DNA of 64,000 nucleotides from Winkia neuii (GTDB taxonomy: Bacteria > Actinomycetota > Actinomycetes > Actinomycetales > Actinomycetaceae). Under the pieces are notes generated by a model. The model was not told the origin of the DNA. It saw only the letters and a program-made list of their open reading frames with translations, and did not search any database. Both the position numbers and the translations under genes were made by a program. How positions within the stretch are numbered: position 1 is the first letter of the stretch; the number at the start of each line of letters is the position of its first letter. Of the stretch, positions 1 through 10,106 are shown piece by piece. Location of the stretch: NCBI RefSeq assembly GCF_029011175.1, contig NZ_CP118946.1, positions 744,001-808,000 on the forward strand, read 5' to 3'.

Positions 1-629
1 CCAGGGTGTTTGCGCCACTATGTGTCGGTGCACCGATTTTTGCCGCCTTGGCATTGCAGGCAGGGTGCCACCTTTTCAGACGGCGAGCTACTTCGGGCGT
101 TTCTACCGCTGCTGCGCTTGTGGTGCTGCTTGCCGCAACGCTGTTCTCTCCAGCGATCACCTCTGCTTTTACTGCAATAAGCCACACCAATTCGCTGCGG
201 GGTATTTATTCCCAGGGCGGCCTGTTGGACAGCGATGAGTTGCAGCTGTTCTCCAGACTGGACAAACACGTACCACCAGGACAGAAGATCCTGGCTAATC
301 CATGGGAGGGAGGCTCGCTCACGTGGCCATACGGCAAGCGAATGCCTTTCTTCCCTAGGATTACTGGTGGTCTTACCGACACTTACAAGTTGCTGGTCAA
401 TGATCTAGATAAGGCAGATCAGATACCAGAGGTGTGTTCGCTGCTGAAGCGGGAGAATATCCACTACGCCTTGCAGCTGCGAGACGTGTACTTGTGGGGA
501 GGCTCCGGTTGGAATATCGAGAAGAATTTCTCCTCGCTTGATCATCTGGAAGACATTCCAGGTGCCAAAGTGGTAGATCAGCAGGGGGAAGCGAAGCTGG
601 TAAAGCTCCCGGACTGCACTATTCAGTGA
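1..629 (+). CDS. DUF6541-like polytopic membrane protein, C-terminal part (5' end outside window)
   Basis: This is the end of a gene that begins before the window, since the frame stays open to base 3 and no ribosome-binding site is visible. The visible part has two hydrophobic segments (about residues 4-24 and 32-57 from base 6), then a roughly 150-residue domain that should face outside. That domain carries the WEGGS block and a conserved Cys-rich end, as in the C-terminal domain of actinobacterial DUF6541 proteins, which often sit in surface glycan loci. The reaction is not known; a GT-C-like sugar transfer role is only a guess. It overlaps the convergent pyruvyl transferase gene by 7 bp. 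Confidence 0.6.
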   Translation, partial: RVFAPLCVGAPIFAALALQAGCHLFRRRATSGVSTAAALVVLLAATLFSPAITSAFTAISHTNSLRGIYSQGGLLDSDELQLFSRLDKHVPPGQKILANPWEGGSLTWPYGKRMPFFPRITGGLTDTYKLLVNDLDKADQIPEVCSLLKRENIHYALQLRDVYLWGGSGWNIEKNFSSLDHLEDIPGAKVVDQQGEAKLVKLPDCTIQ

Positions 630-2161
630 CCCCTGTTCTTCAGGCGCGATGCCAGCGCACCTACCCGCGCGATCTTCTTCAACTGGCGGTAGCTAAAACG
701 GCCTACGCGTGCCCCCGGATCCTGTACGAGCTCGGCCTCGCGACAGTACAGGTACCCGATTCGTGCCTGTTGTGTTTCCACCTGCTCACTTAGTAGCCTC
801 TTTTCAGCTTGAAGGGCGTGAATCTGCCTCTCGTAAGATTCCAACAGCTGCCAGGCTCTAGCAAGATATTCATGGTCGGCGGTTGCATCTTCCATGAGCT
901 GCAACTGCCCTAAATAACGCGTGTGAAGCTTAGCGAGAATTTCGGGGGCCGCCAGCGTGGGCGAGGCCGTGGAAACGAAAGAGGAGGCGTCTGCCTTGTT
1001 GTTGGTGCACATAGCAATCACCTGCTGCCACCAGCGTTTTGTATCGGTGTGCAACTTTGGCATCCGAGACTGCAGATGCGAACTGATCTGGTTCGCCAGT
1101 GCCACGAACTGGTCTATTGCCTGGTAGCTTTCGACTGCATCCAGTGCTGCTTCCGGTAGAACCCAGTTAGGATCCAGCCCGAGGTTTGCCAGCAGATCCG
1201 CCATTCTAAGATTGGCGTACAGGTTAGGTGCAAGCAATAGAGTCGGAATAGCCGAAGTCATGGCAAAGACTGCTTGATGGAACCTGTTTGTAACAGAGAG
1301 ACTAGCTCCTTCTAGAGCGGCGACTAACTGGCTTGGGTGGGCAGGGTTGAAGACCTCCACCGGCGTAGACATGCGCTGGGCTATGGCTTCGTGGAAAGCA
1401 ACATCTTGGTCCTGCTTTGCTGAGTCTGCCATATGCGAGATCAGCTTCGTAGTAAGCCCGGTGGCTTTACTGAGTCGATCTAAAGTAGCAGCGATAAGCG
1501 CTGCCGACGTCGAGGTAGGGAAAGCAGCATGGGCATCGTTGAAGCAGCCCGCTATAAAATCCCCGCCGCGCAGGTTTTCTACCCCGCTGAAGCAGATGGC
1601 ATCATCGTGGGCCACATAAATCTCTTTGGACGTGTACTTTTGGGCTTCCTTCTTAGAGAAAGGACCGCGTACGCCAATCAGATCGGCCGAATCAAAAAGC
1701 CGGCGTACCGCCTGTTCTTCGTGTCCTAATAGAAGGGGGCCAACCGACTGCCCAGAAATTGCCACTGGCAGACCGATGTGTTTGGCGTATTGGGCAAACA
1801 GGGAACGCTCAAGAAGGAGCCTAGAAAAGTAGGAATTTATTGACCCGCCCCCACCAATTATCAGAGCGTCCAAGTGGTGCACCTGCGCCAGTCCATCCGC
1901 TACGGGGTTACGCCTAAAATCTGAAAAATCTTGTGCGCTAAGGAAAAACTCTTCCCGTTCTAGCGGCAGCTCTGGAAATTCAATCGAGCGGAGGAAATTG
2001 GCGCCGGGAACAAGTTGTTGGCTACGAGTGGCGTCATGGGTAAACAGATATGGGGTATGGCCGGCTTCTTTTATCTGTTTAAAGGAGGAAAGCGCAATGG
2101 CGTCGTCGCCAACGTGCCAAGAGGGGTTGCCAATGTCTGTCAAGATGCCAATGTTTGCCAT
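623..2161 (-). CDS. Polysaccharide pyruvyl transferase family protein
   Basis: About 512 residues of the PF04230 family, which adds pyruvate ketals from phosphoenolpyruvate to sugars of surface polymers. Family features seen are the glycine block GGGGSINSYF (about 103-112), GQSVGP (137-142), GVRGPFS (163-169) and the late RFHQAVF block (293-299). Residues about 425-470 form a charged heptad-like segment that is probably a coiled coil. The start at 2161 (MANIGIL) is preferred over one eight codons upstream because the conserved N-terminal strand begins there. It is divergent from the glycosyltransferase at 2309. In Firmicutes the related CsaB pyruvylates the wall polymer that SLH domains bind, and two SLH proteins lie 6 kb away; the functional link is inference. 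Confidence 0.8.
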   Translation of the reverse strand: MANIGILTDIGNPSWHVGDDAIALSSFKQIKEAGHTPYLFTHDATRSQQLVPGANFLRSIEFPELPLEREEFFLSAQDFSDFRRNPVADGLAQVHHLDALIIGGGGSINSYFSRLLLERSLFAQYAKHIGLPVAISGQSVGPLLLGHEEQAVRRLFDSADLIGVRGPFSKKEAQKYTSKEIYVAHDDAICFSGVENLRGGDFIAGCFNDAHAAFPTSTSAALIAATLDRLSKATGLTTKLISHMADSAKQDQDVAFHEAIAQRMSTPVEVFNPAHPSQLVAALEGASLSVTNRFHQAVFAMTSAIPTLLLAPNLYANLRMADLLANLGLDPNWVLPEAALDAVESYQAIDQFVALANQISSHLQSRMPKLHTDTKRWWQQVIAMCTNNKADASSFVSTASPTLAAPEILAKLHTRYLGQLQLMEDATADHEYLARAWQLLESYERQIHALQAEKRLLSEQVETQQARIGYLYCREAELVQDPGARVGRFSYRQLKKIARVGALASRLKNRGH

Positions 2162-2308
2162 AGGTTCCCATTCGAGATGTAGCATGCGAAAGAACGTGGC
2201 TTAACTATATATGTTTGCTTTCCCAGTGGCGTAGCCTGCGAGGCGGCGAACTAGCGGGTTGTATGATGGGCGGATGAAAAAGGTCCACGGAGCGGCAAGG
2301 TCGATGGT

Positions 2309-3310
2309 ATGCGAAAAGTAGCTGCGGTTGTTGTTGCTTACAATCGCGAAGTCTTGTTAGGTAAATGCCTCGCTGCACTGCAGAAGCAAACTGTTCCATT
2401 GCAGCACATAGTGGTAGTAGACAACGCCAGCACAGACAATTCGCTGCAAGTAGCTAAAGCTAGTGGGGCAGAAGTAGTTTCCTTACAAGAGAACACCGGC
2501 GGTGCCGGAGGGTTCACCGCAGGCATTGCATCGGCAATGGGCCATGATGTCGATTTTCTATGGCTCATGGATGATGACACCATCCCGTTTTCGAACGCCC
2601 TCGAAGAACTATTGCAGACAGCCGACGCCTACCCTGGTGCACCAGCATTCCTCTGCTCTAAAGCAGAGTGGTTCGACGGGCAGGTGCACCCGATGAATAC
2701 TCACCGCAGGCGCCCCTTTGTGCCATCAGAACAGATTGATCACGCCAAGAAAGTAGGAGCCATTCCGGTTCGATCTGCATCTTTCGTGTCCGTTCTGATA
2801 GATACAAGGGCTGTTCGCGAAGAAGGACTTCCTATCGCGGACTACTTTATTTGGAATGACGATTTAGAATATCTGAGTCGCATAGGCAAGAATCGCGTCG
2901 GACTGTACGTGCCGTCCTCGCGCGTTCTCCATGCCACCAAGAAGCTTGCGGGAGTGAATGAAGACCCTCGCGATAGATTCTTCTACGAAGTGCGCAACAA
3001 AATCTGGTTCTTGAGGCTCAGCACCGGTCTGCATCTGATGGATCGCGTGCTCTACGGGGCATCTTGTATCAGACGGTGGGCGAAGATGTTCAGCGCCTCA
3101 GCTGATAGGCCGGCTATGGTCAAAGTAGGTTGGAGTGGCTTAAAGCAGGAATGCGCGCCCCCCGTTCCAACCGCGAGGTATTTGCGTCCTCTGCAGAAGT
3201 GGGCCCCGCGATCGCGAAGATGGAGCATAGATGAACCAGTTGAAGGTTTTATTCGTGGGCTCGTCTGGGGGCCACCTCGCGCAGATGATTTCAATGCGCC
3301 CCTGGTATAA
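2309..3310 (+). CDS. GT2 glycosyltransferase, GlfT1-like (probable frameshift near the 3' end)
   Basis: Cytoplasmic GT-A glycosyltransferase of family 2. Residues 1-40 give the nucleotide-sugar fold start with VVVDNAST. GGAGGF lies near residue 65, MDDDT near 90 is the metal-binding DXD block, and FIWNDDLEY near 185 is the second acidic motif. It is clearly paralogous to the gene at 7093, which shares all these blocks, and resembles mycobacterial galactofuranosyltransferase GlfT1. The last 57 residues look unnatural. Moving to the frame one base back anywhere between about 3138 and 3163 gives a tail ending AIAKMEHR, with a stop at 3232-3234 that overlaps the next start as ATGA. The open frame to 3310 overlaps the next gene by 80 bp, which is unlikely to be real. 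Confidence 0.8.
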   Translation: MRKVAAVVVAYNREVLLGKCLAALQKQTVPLQHIVVVDNASTDNSLQVAKASGAEVVSLQENTGGAGGFTAGIASAMGHDVDFLWLMDDDTIPFSNALEELLQTADAYPGAPAFLCSKAEWFDGQVHPMNTHRRRPFVPSEQIDHAKKVGAIPVRSASFVSVLIDTRAVREEGLPIADYFIWNDDLEYLSRIGKNRVGLYVPSSRVLHATKKLAGVNEDPRDRFFYEVRNKIWFLRLSTGLHLMDRVLYGASCIRRWAKMFSASADRPAMVKVGWSGLKQECAPPVPTARYLRPLQKWAPRSRRWSIDEPVEGFIRGLVWGPPRADDFNAPLV

Positions 3311-3689
3311 GAACCATCAGCGCATCTGGGTCACTTTCAACACTCCGGACGCTATCAGTGCCTTGGAAAACGAAAAGGTGTTCTGGATGAAACACTCCCC
3401 GGAACGTAAGCCCTGGGACTTACTGAAGACCCTGTGGGCAGGCATTAGGCTGGTACCTAAGCTGAAGCCGGACGTGGTTGTGTCCACCGGAGCATCGCTA
3501 GGGACTATCTTCATTGCGATTGCCCGCCTACTAGGGATTGCCACGGTCTACGTGGAGGTCTTCGATCGCATCGAATTGAAATCGATGTCCGGCAGAATCT
3601 GCTACCACATAGCTGACAAATTTGGGGTGCAGTGGGAAGAGCAACTGAAGCTATACCCGAACGCTACGGTGGTGGGGCCGCTGCTATGA
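3231..3689 (+). CDS. PssD/EpsE-type glycosyltransferase subunit (Alg14-like)
   Basis: A 152-residue protein starting with the glycine-rich GSSGGHL loop (about residues 10-16) typical of Alg14/PssD/CpsF proteins. These are the membrane-associated half of a two-subunit GT28-type transferase acting on a lipid-linked sugar. The block VVVSTGASLG near residue 82 and the segment TVYVEVFDRI near 109 also fit. The start at 3231 overlaps, as ATGA, the stop expected for a repaired upstream gene. The stop overlaps the next start in the same way, so both halves are translationally coupled. The sugar transferred cannot be read from the sequence. Confidence 0.85.
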   Translation: MNQLKVLFVGSSGGHLAQMISMRPWYKNHQRIWVTFNTPDAISALENEKVFWMKHSPERKPWDLLKTLWAGIRLVPKLKPDVVVSTGASLGTIFIAIARLLGIATVYVEVFDRIELKSMSGRICYHIADKFGVQWEEQLKLYPNATVVGPLL

Positions 3690-4201
3690 ACCTGCAAAAC
3701 TATTCGGTAGTAGTCATGGTTGGCACCCATCACTGTCCGTTTGACCGACTAATAGACTGGGCCGACAAGCTTGCCGCAACAGGCATCGAAGTTCTGGTGC
3801 AATATGGCAACTCGAAGGCACCATCTATTGCAGACGGGATAGTCTCGCTCACCCAGCAAGAGATGCTCAGCCTGCGGCAAAGCGCGAAGATCCTGATCTG
3901 CCACGGAGGCCCATCGATAATGGTCGAGTGGCTCAGGGCCGGGTTTAGGCCTGTAGTGGTACCCCGAGACCCCGCTCTCGGAGAGCACCTAGACGAACAC
4001 CAGATGCTCTTTACAGACTTTATGGCCCACCGTGGGTGGGTTGATGTAGCCGCCTCAGCTGACGACCTAATTGCGCTGGTACGAAACGGTCTCGAAGGCG
4101 TTTCCTGTCCCCAGGATCTAGCCGATCTTGACTCCGTTGCAGCTGCGCACAATGTTGGTCGCCTTGTGGCAGATGCGCTACGAGCCAGGCGGGACAGATA
4201 A
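3686..4201 (+). CDS. PssE-type glycosyltransferase subunit (Alg13-like, GT28 C-terminal domain)
   Basis: A 171-residue protein matching the GT28 C-terminal domain. It starts VVVMVGTHHCPFDRL, a form of the family's GTHxxPFDRL signature. It has the nucleotide-sugar site block CHGGPSIMVEW near residue 73 and PRDPALGEHLDEHQ near 94. It is the catalytic donor-binding partner of the upstream PssD-like protein. The ATG at 3686 overlaps the previous stop by 4 bp and gives the family N-terminus; an in-frame start at 3632 would lie inside the upstream gene and is rejected. A 101 bp gap follows before glf. Confidence 0.85.
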   Translation: MNLQNYSVVVMVGTHHCPFDRLIDWADKLAATGIEVLVQYGNSKAPSIADGIVSLTQQEMLSLRQSAKILICHGGPSIMVEWLRAGFRPVVVPRDPALGEHLDEHQMLFTDFMAHRGWVDVAASADDLIALVRNGLEGVSCPQDLADLDSVAAAHNVGRLVADALRARRDR

Positions 4202-4302
4202 TCCGGAAACTGACTTTCTGGCGGGGCAAATCCTGGTCCAACACTCCTTTTACGCTAGTGTGAGTGGGTAGGCCCCGCCCGAAAACAAATAGGAGTAGGT
4301 AA

Positions 4303-5486
<1,184 letters not shown>

Positions 5487-5487
<1 letters not shown>

Positions 5488-6356
5488 TGACCGCTAAAAC
5501 TACTGATGGGTTCACCATTCCCGGTCGGTCGAAAGGGCTCATTGAAGCTCTTCACGAACGGTATTTGCTGAACCTAATCGTTCATAAAGAACTGCGGGTA
5601 CGCTACCGCGGTTCCGTACTCGGTATGCTTTGGTCTTACGCCAAACCCGCAACCCAGTTCTTGGTCTTCTTCATTGCGATAGGCCAGTTCATGGGTATGA
5701 ACAGGGCCATTACTAACTACGTGGTGTACATGTTCGCCGGGGTAGTAGTAGTGAACTACTTCAGCGAGATCTTTGGCAATGCTACCCGTTCCATAGTGCA
5801 GAACACCCCGCTGGTGAAGAAGATCTATCTGCCCCGTGAGCTGTTCCCACTGTCGTCAGTGTGGGTAGCCATGGTTCACCTGTTTCCACAGGTACTGATT
5901 TTGGTAGTGGGCGCACTGATCTACGGGTGGCGCCCGGGAATCCTGAATATTGCGGCGGCTTTCGCAGGTTTTGCGATCATTACCATCTTCGCCCTCGGAC
6001 TGGGACTCTTTGCCGGTGCACTGAACGTTATGTACCGCGACGCGGAAAATTTTGTAGACCTGTTGCTGATGGTTGCTACTTGGGCTTCCCCGGTGCTGTA
6101 TCGGTGGGAAATGGTGGCCAAAGTCTTTGAAGGACCGCTGCACTGGGTTTGGTACCTGTACCAGATGAACCCCATAACTCCAGTAGTTGAACTATTCCAC
6201 TATGCCTTTTGGCTTCCTACCGCGGGGGTTACAGATCCGATGCCACCGCAAATGGGAATCTGGACCGTCGTCTCGCTAGTCGTGTCACTATTGTTCTTAG
6301 CCTTAGGAGAGGCGACTTTTAGGCGCTTTGACGGAAGGTTTGCTCAGGAACTGTAA
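5487..6356 (+). CDS. ABC-2 type polysaccharide export permease (Wzm-like)
   Basis: A 289-residue integral membrane protein with about six hydrophobic segments (around residues 50-72, 78-105, 125-150, 155-180, 190-212 and 250-275). It has the conserved N-terminal RYRGSVLGMLWSYAKP block of O-antigen and teichoic-acid exporters such as Wzm, TagG and RfbD. It forms the channel half of the transporter whose ATPase is the next gene. ATG 5487 shares one base with the glf stop; an in-frame start at 5469 would extend six codons into glf. The gene ends on the A of the next ATG, so glf, permease and ATPase are tightly coupled. The likely cargo is a lipid-linked galactan. Confidence 0.9.
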
Positions 6357-7090
6357 TGAATAATCAAGACGTAGTAATTCGAGTACAGGACGTAGTCCAA
6401 GACTTTACCTTGCGGCATGCGCATACTTTAAAAGAAATCCTAGTTTGGTCGCTGACCGGTCGCAAAGGCGATGTCCGGGATAACTTCAGAGCCTTAGACC
6501 ACGTGTCTTTTGATATTTACAAGGGCGAAACTGTAGGCCTTATGGGCTTCAACGGTTCTGGCAAGTCAACCATGCTGAAGCTAATCAGCGGGGTTATGCG
6601 CCAGACTTCAGGATTTGTGGGCCACAAGGGCAGGATTGCCGGACTGATCGAGGTCGGGGCTGGATTCCATCCAGATCTAACGGGGCGGGAAAACATCTAC
6701 CTCAACGGTGCCATTTTGGGCATGAGCAAGAAACAGATAGATGCCGCTTTCGACGACATTGTTGCCTTTAGCGAGATTGAAAAATTTATCGACACCGAAG
6801 TGAAGTTCTATTCTTCGGGGATGTTCTTGCGTCTGGCATTTTCGGTGTGTGTTTACACTGATCCGGACATTTTCCTGATTGACGAGATCTTGGCAGTAGG
6901 CGATGAACCTTTCCAGAAGAAATGTCTTGCCCGTATCAAAGATTTACAAGCACAGGGGAAGACTCTTGTTATAGTCAGCCACGATCTGGATATGATGTCC
7001 AAGTTGTGCGACCGAGGAATTCTGCTTGATCACGGTAAAGTGAAAATAGATGGAACGGCTACACAGTGCGTCGAAAGTATGAGGGGCTAA
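6356..7090 (+). CDS. ABC polysaccharide export ATPase (Wzt-like)
   Basis: A 244-residue ATPase powering the Wzm-like permease. Walker A is GFNGSGKS (64-71), the short ABC signature block is YSSGM (152-156), and Walker B is IFLIDE (172-177). The block ENIYLNGAILGMS (112-124) is typical of polysaccharide and teichoate exporters. The protein ends after the ATPase domain, so the C-terminal carbohydrate-binding domain found in some Wzt proteins is absent. This resembles mycobacterial RfbE, where polymer length is set elsewhere. It overlaps the permease by 1 bp and is followed 2 bp later by a GlfT1-like transferase. Confidence 0.93.
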   Translation: MNNQDVVIRVQDVVQDFTLRHAHTLKEILVWSLTGRKGDVRDNFRALDHVSFDIYKGETVGLMGFNGSGKSTMLKLISGVMRQTSGFVGHKGRIAGLIEVGAGFHPDLTGRENIYLNGAILGMSKKQIDAAFDDIVAFSEIEKFIDTEVKFYSSGMFLRLAFSVCVYTDPDIFLIDEILAVGDEPFQKKCLARIKDLQAQGKTLVIVSHDLDMMSKLCDRGILLDHGKVKIDGTATQCVESMRG

Positions 7091-7092
7091 AA

Positions 7093-8019
7093 ATGGCTAC
7101 ATATGCAGGTACTATGCGCGTTGCCGCGGTGGTTGTAACCTATAACCGCGTTGAGCTGCTAAAGAAAACATTGACTGCGCTAGAAGCACAGGAGTATCCA
7201 GTTTCTAAGATCGTAGTGGTGGATAATGCGTCTACCGATGCTACGCAGCAGATGCTCAAAGAACGCAAGAATAAGCTCCCTATTGAGGTGCACAGGCTCA
7301 AGAAGAACACCGGTGGAGCCGGCGGATTCTTCTTCTCGATGGATGTTGCTTATGATGGCGGTTACGACGCCTTCTGGATGATGGATGACGACACGAAGCC
7401 TCGCCCTGAATCTCTGGGTAAGCTCGTTCGCGGCCTCGAAGAAGCCGCCGAGTTTCGAGGCGGCCAAATGCCCTCTTATGCCGCTTCTATGGTGGTTTGG
7501 AAAGATGGGCGCGCATGCGACATGAATATTCCTACCCCTAGGTGGGATTGGACTCGGCCAATTGCCGAAGGAAAGAACTGGATCGATGTCGACTGCGCCT
7601 CCTTCGTATCGTGCTTGGTAACACGCGAAGCTGTAGAGGCGTGTGGATTGCCGCATCCCGAATATTTCATCTGGTTCGACGACGCAGAATACACCTACCG
7701 GCTAGCCAAATGGCGTCCCGGTATCTTTGTGCCTGATTCGGTAGTAGACCACTTGATGCCCGCCAATTCCGCTGTGTTCTGGGGCGAAGCTACCGAGAAG
7801 AACCTCTGGAAGTTTGGTAGAGGAGCGCGAAACCAAGTCGCCGCTGCGATCTCGCTGCGCAAGGCGCGAATCTTGGCTGATCTATTCCAGAACCTGATAT
7901 CGCAGCTCAAGGGGTCTTCGGTGCCGTGGAAAGTACGCGCAAAGCTTGTTCGCTTCGCCCTTGACGGATTCTTCTTGCGGCCAAAGGTTCGCTATCCCAG
8001 GGCTATGAAAAAGGACTAG
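7093..8019 (+). CDS. GT2 galactofuranosyltransferase, GlfT1-like
   Basis: A 308-residue family 2 transferase with the same blocks as the gene at 2309: VVVDNAST near 40, NTGGAGGFFF near 70, MMDDDT near 93 (DXD) and FIWFDDAEY near 190. Its position just after wzm/wzt matches mycobacterial Rv3781-Rv3783, where GlfT1 adds the first galactofuranose residues to the lipid-linked primer. ATG 7093 lies 2 bp after the ATPase stop. An alternative start at 7114 (MRVAAVVV) would begin exactly at the conserved fold. The gene ends before a strong hairpin at 8087-8113. The assignment as a galactofuranosyltransferase rests on family resemblance and the neighbouring glf. Confidence 0.85.
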   Translation: MATYAGTMRVAAVVVTYNRVELLKKTLTALEAQEYPVSKIVVVDNASTDATQQMLKERKNKLPIEVHRLKKNTGGAGGFFFSMDVAYDGGYDAFWMMDDDTKPRPESLGKLVRGLEEAAEFRGGQMPSYAASMVVWKDGRACDMNIPTPRWDWTRPIAEGKNWIDVDCASFVSCLVTREAVEACGLPHPEYFIWFDDAEYTYRLAKWRPGIFVPDSVVDHLMPANSAVFWGEATEKNLWKFGRGARNQVAAAISLRKARILADLFQNLISQLKGSSVPWKVRAKLVRFALDGFFLRPKVRYPRAMKKD

Positions 8020-8086
8020 CTTTTAGGGGAGCCAACCTTAGCAGGTTACTGAAAGGTTCGATTGCCACCTTGGCAATTAAAGTATA

Positions 8087-8120
8087 TGGGCGGGCAGCTT
8101 TGCTGCCCGCCCACTTATTA
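8087..8120. terminator. Bidirectional terminator between the polysaccharide operon and the first GH16 gene
   Basis: A 12 bp perfect stem (8087-8098 with 8102-8113, GGGCGGGCAGC core) and a 3-base loop, with A/T-rich flanks. It lies between convergent genes ending at 8019 (+) and 8122 (-). A smaller inverted repeat lies at 8062-8076. Confidence 0.8.
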
Positions 8121-8121
8121 G

Positions 8122-9963
8122 CTACCGCTTGTTAGATTTGATCCTGTAGATAAACGCTGCCATTGCATTGCGGTCTATGTAGTTGACAGGTCGGAAAGTG
8201 CCATCGGGCCAACCGGTGGTGATACCAGAATCCGCTAGCCAGCCAATTTCTTTGTGGAAGGCCGCGACACTTAGGTTGCCCCGTCTCTTGTAACGAACGT
8301 CCCTAAAGATGTCCTTCATAGGTTGCACGTAGTTATTTGTAGCTACTGCAGGCGAGCACTTGTCGGCGTGTTTAGAGCAGAAGCGGTACAGGAAAGCAGC
8401 CATTGCGCCGCGTTCTACTGGTTGATAAGGCCGATAGGTTCTGTCGTCCCACCCTGTGGAGATACCTGTTTCGCCCATCCACGAGATTTCTTTGTAGAAG
8501 GCGTTCGACTTCTTTAGATCTTTAAACAGGGGGTATTTGGGTGGAGTATAAGCAGGTGAACCGGCCATTCGGTACAAGAAAGCAGCCATTGCGTCGCGAT
8601 TAATCTTATTCCATGGTCTGAAAGTGCCGTCCGGCCAACCTGTCGTAGTTTTTGTGTCTTTCATCCACGAGATTTCGCCCGCGAAAGCAGAAGAAGGAGA
8701 AACGTCCCTAAACGGCGCCTTGCTCGGCGTGCCGGCCCTTGCCACAGTAGTCTTCTTCACGTTCCACTTGGCAAATAAGACAGTATCATCTGCCAGGGTA
8801 AAAGAATTTCCGACCGGCTTGGTGAAGCCTTGGTCAAAGTACCAGCCTTGGAATTGCGCGCGAGGATCAGACAGAGAAGGAAGGTTAGTAATTACGGAGC
8901 CAATAGGTTGGTTCTGCAAGGCCGCTGGAGCCTTTCCGTACCCTTCGGTCTGATACTTCACGTATGCCCGATTCTGGCCTTCCTGCTGTTCCTTAGTTTG
9001 ATAGACGCGGAAATGGTCTATTTGGAAAGTACGAGACCAATCAGTGGTGGAGTTGGGCCGTGATGCCCAACCTCCCATGGCTAGGTTGGCAATTACGTAG
9101 AACTTCTTGTCGAATGGTTCTGGCATTGGCCCGGAATAATGGGACCCGTCTGGTCTAACCCACTGGTTTTGCCAGGTAGAACGGCGCGAGTATTCCTTCC
9201 CATCGACGTAGAAGATGAATCCGCTCGGACTCCAATCCATAGTCCAGGTGTGATAGGAGCCGGGAAGATCAACTGGGCCTATGTTCTTGGAGTCTGCGTC
9301 TGTTGCGTGATCGTCGTTGCTGCGGTGGGTATTCCAGGGAACAGTGGAGGCATGAATAGAAGTGAAGTTAGTGTTTCGTGCCCAAGAATCGCCTAGATTC
9401 TCAAACCAATCGAGCTCTCCGTCTTTTGGCCAACCGTAAGGATTTTGTTTAGGCATTAGCCAAAAAGCCGGCCAGGTTCCCCGTTGTCCTGGGGTGCGCA
9501 GCCGGACTTCAAAGCGGCCATATTTCCAAGCCGCATGATTGCGTGTTGAGATAGAACCGGAGTTGGCTAGGACCCCAATGCCTCGATCGTTCTTGCCGGT
9601 AGCCGGGTGTGCCCGAATATTTAATGCGCCTGCTTCGACGAATAGATTAGAGCTGGGGTCAGTTTTTGGGGCCTCGATATTGGTGTACTTAAATGGACCA
9701 TTTTCTGGTTCTCCATGACGATTCCATTTGTTAGCCCAGTTAATTCCACTGCCACAAAACTCGTCATTCCATACGAGGTCATATGTGCGCCCTTCCGCGG
9801 TCACGGTTCGCGGGACGGCTTCGGTGGTAGTGGATCCATTAGTGTTAGCTACGCATGCTTGAGGCTCAATGTTGCCCTCATCTGCCTGGGCAATGCTTAG
9901 TGGCGTAATGGTAAGCGCAAGTGAAGATACTAAAGGTATAGCAAGTAAAATGCATTTTCGCAT
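8122..9963 (-). CDS. Secreted GH16 glucanase-like enzyme with InlB-type repeat and three SLH domains
   Basis: A 613-residue exported protein. Residues 1-27 form a signal peptide ending near AQA. A GH16 domain (about 55-325) has the catalytic ELDWFE motif at 183-188, matching the family's ExDxxE nucleophile/acid pair, so cleavage of beta-1,3- or mixed-linkage glucan is likely. Residues about 335-405 resemble a Listeria-Bacteroides (InlB B) repeat. Three SLH repeats follow (about 420-613), each with a TGW-D-FRP block and an R-AMAAF helix. The usual SLH TRAE motif reads NRDA, ERGA and DRNA here. ATG 9963 follows AGGAG at 5 bp; a start six codons upstream is less likely. It is divergent from a paralogue at 10107. 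No sortase signal is present, so attachment is probably non-covalent. Confidence 0.9.
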   Translation of the reverse strand: MRKCILLAIPLVSSLALTITPLSIAQADEGNIEPQACVANTNGSTTTEAVPRTVTAEGRTYDLVWNDEFCGSGINWANKWNRHGEPENGPFKYTNIEAPKTDPSSNLFVEAGALNIRAHPATGKNDRGIGVLANSGSISTRNHAAWKYGRFEVRLRTPGQRGTWPAFWLMPKQNPYGWPKDGELDWFENLGDSWARNTNFTSIHASTVPWNTHRSNDDHATDADSKNIGPVDLPGSYHTWTMDWSPSGFIFYVDGKEYSRRSTWQNQWVRPDGSHYSGPMPEPFDKKFYVIANLAMGGWASRPNSTTDWSRTFQIDHFRVYQTKEQQEGQNRAYVKYQTEGYGKAPAALQNQPIGSVITNLPSLSDPRAQFQGWYFDQGFTKPVGNSFTLADDTVLFAKWNVKKTTVARAGTPSKAPFRDVSPSSAFAGEISWMKDTKTTTGWPDGTFRPWNKINRDAMAAFLYRMAGSPAYTPPKYPLFKDLKKSNAFYKEISWMGETGISTGWDDRTYRPYQPVERGAMAAFLYRFCSKHADKCSPAVATNNYVQPMKDIFRDVRYKRRGNLSVAAFHKEIGWLADSGITTGWPDGTFRPVNYIDRNAMAAFIYRIKSNKR

Positions 9964-10106
9964 AAGCACTCCTGTGGTCAAGGTGTAAGTCGATTAGATG
10001 GTAGCTAATTAAATTGTGAAAATGAGAATAGTGTGATCAATTGCAGTGTGCTGACCAGGTAGGATGAGAATGTCTAATCTGCAGTTTAATGCTCTGAGGT
10101 TTGAAT
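9964..10106. promoter_or_regulatory. Divergent promoter region of the two GH16-SLH genes
   Basis: A 143 bp A/T-rich spacer between divergent paralogues, so both promoters must lie here or within the coding ends. It holds AGGAG for the leftward gene (9969-9973 on the complement) and GAGGT before the rightward ATG at 10107. Several TAAT-rich stretches could serve as -10 elements, but no confident -35/-10 pair was found. Confidence 0.5.
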
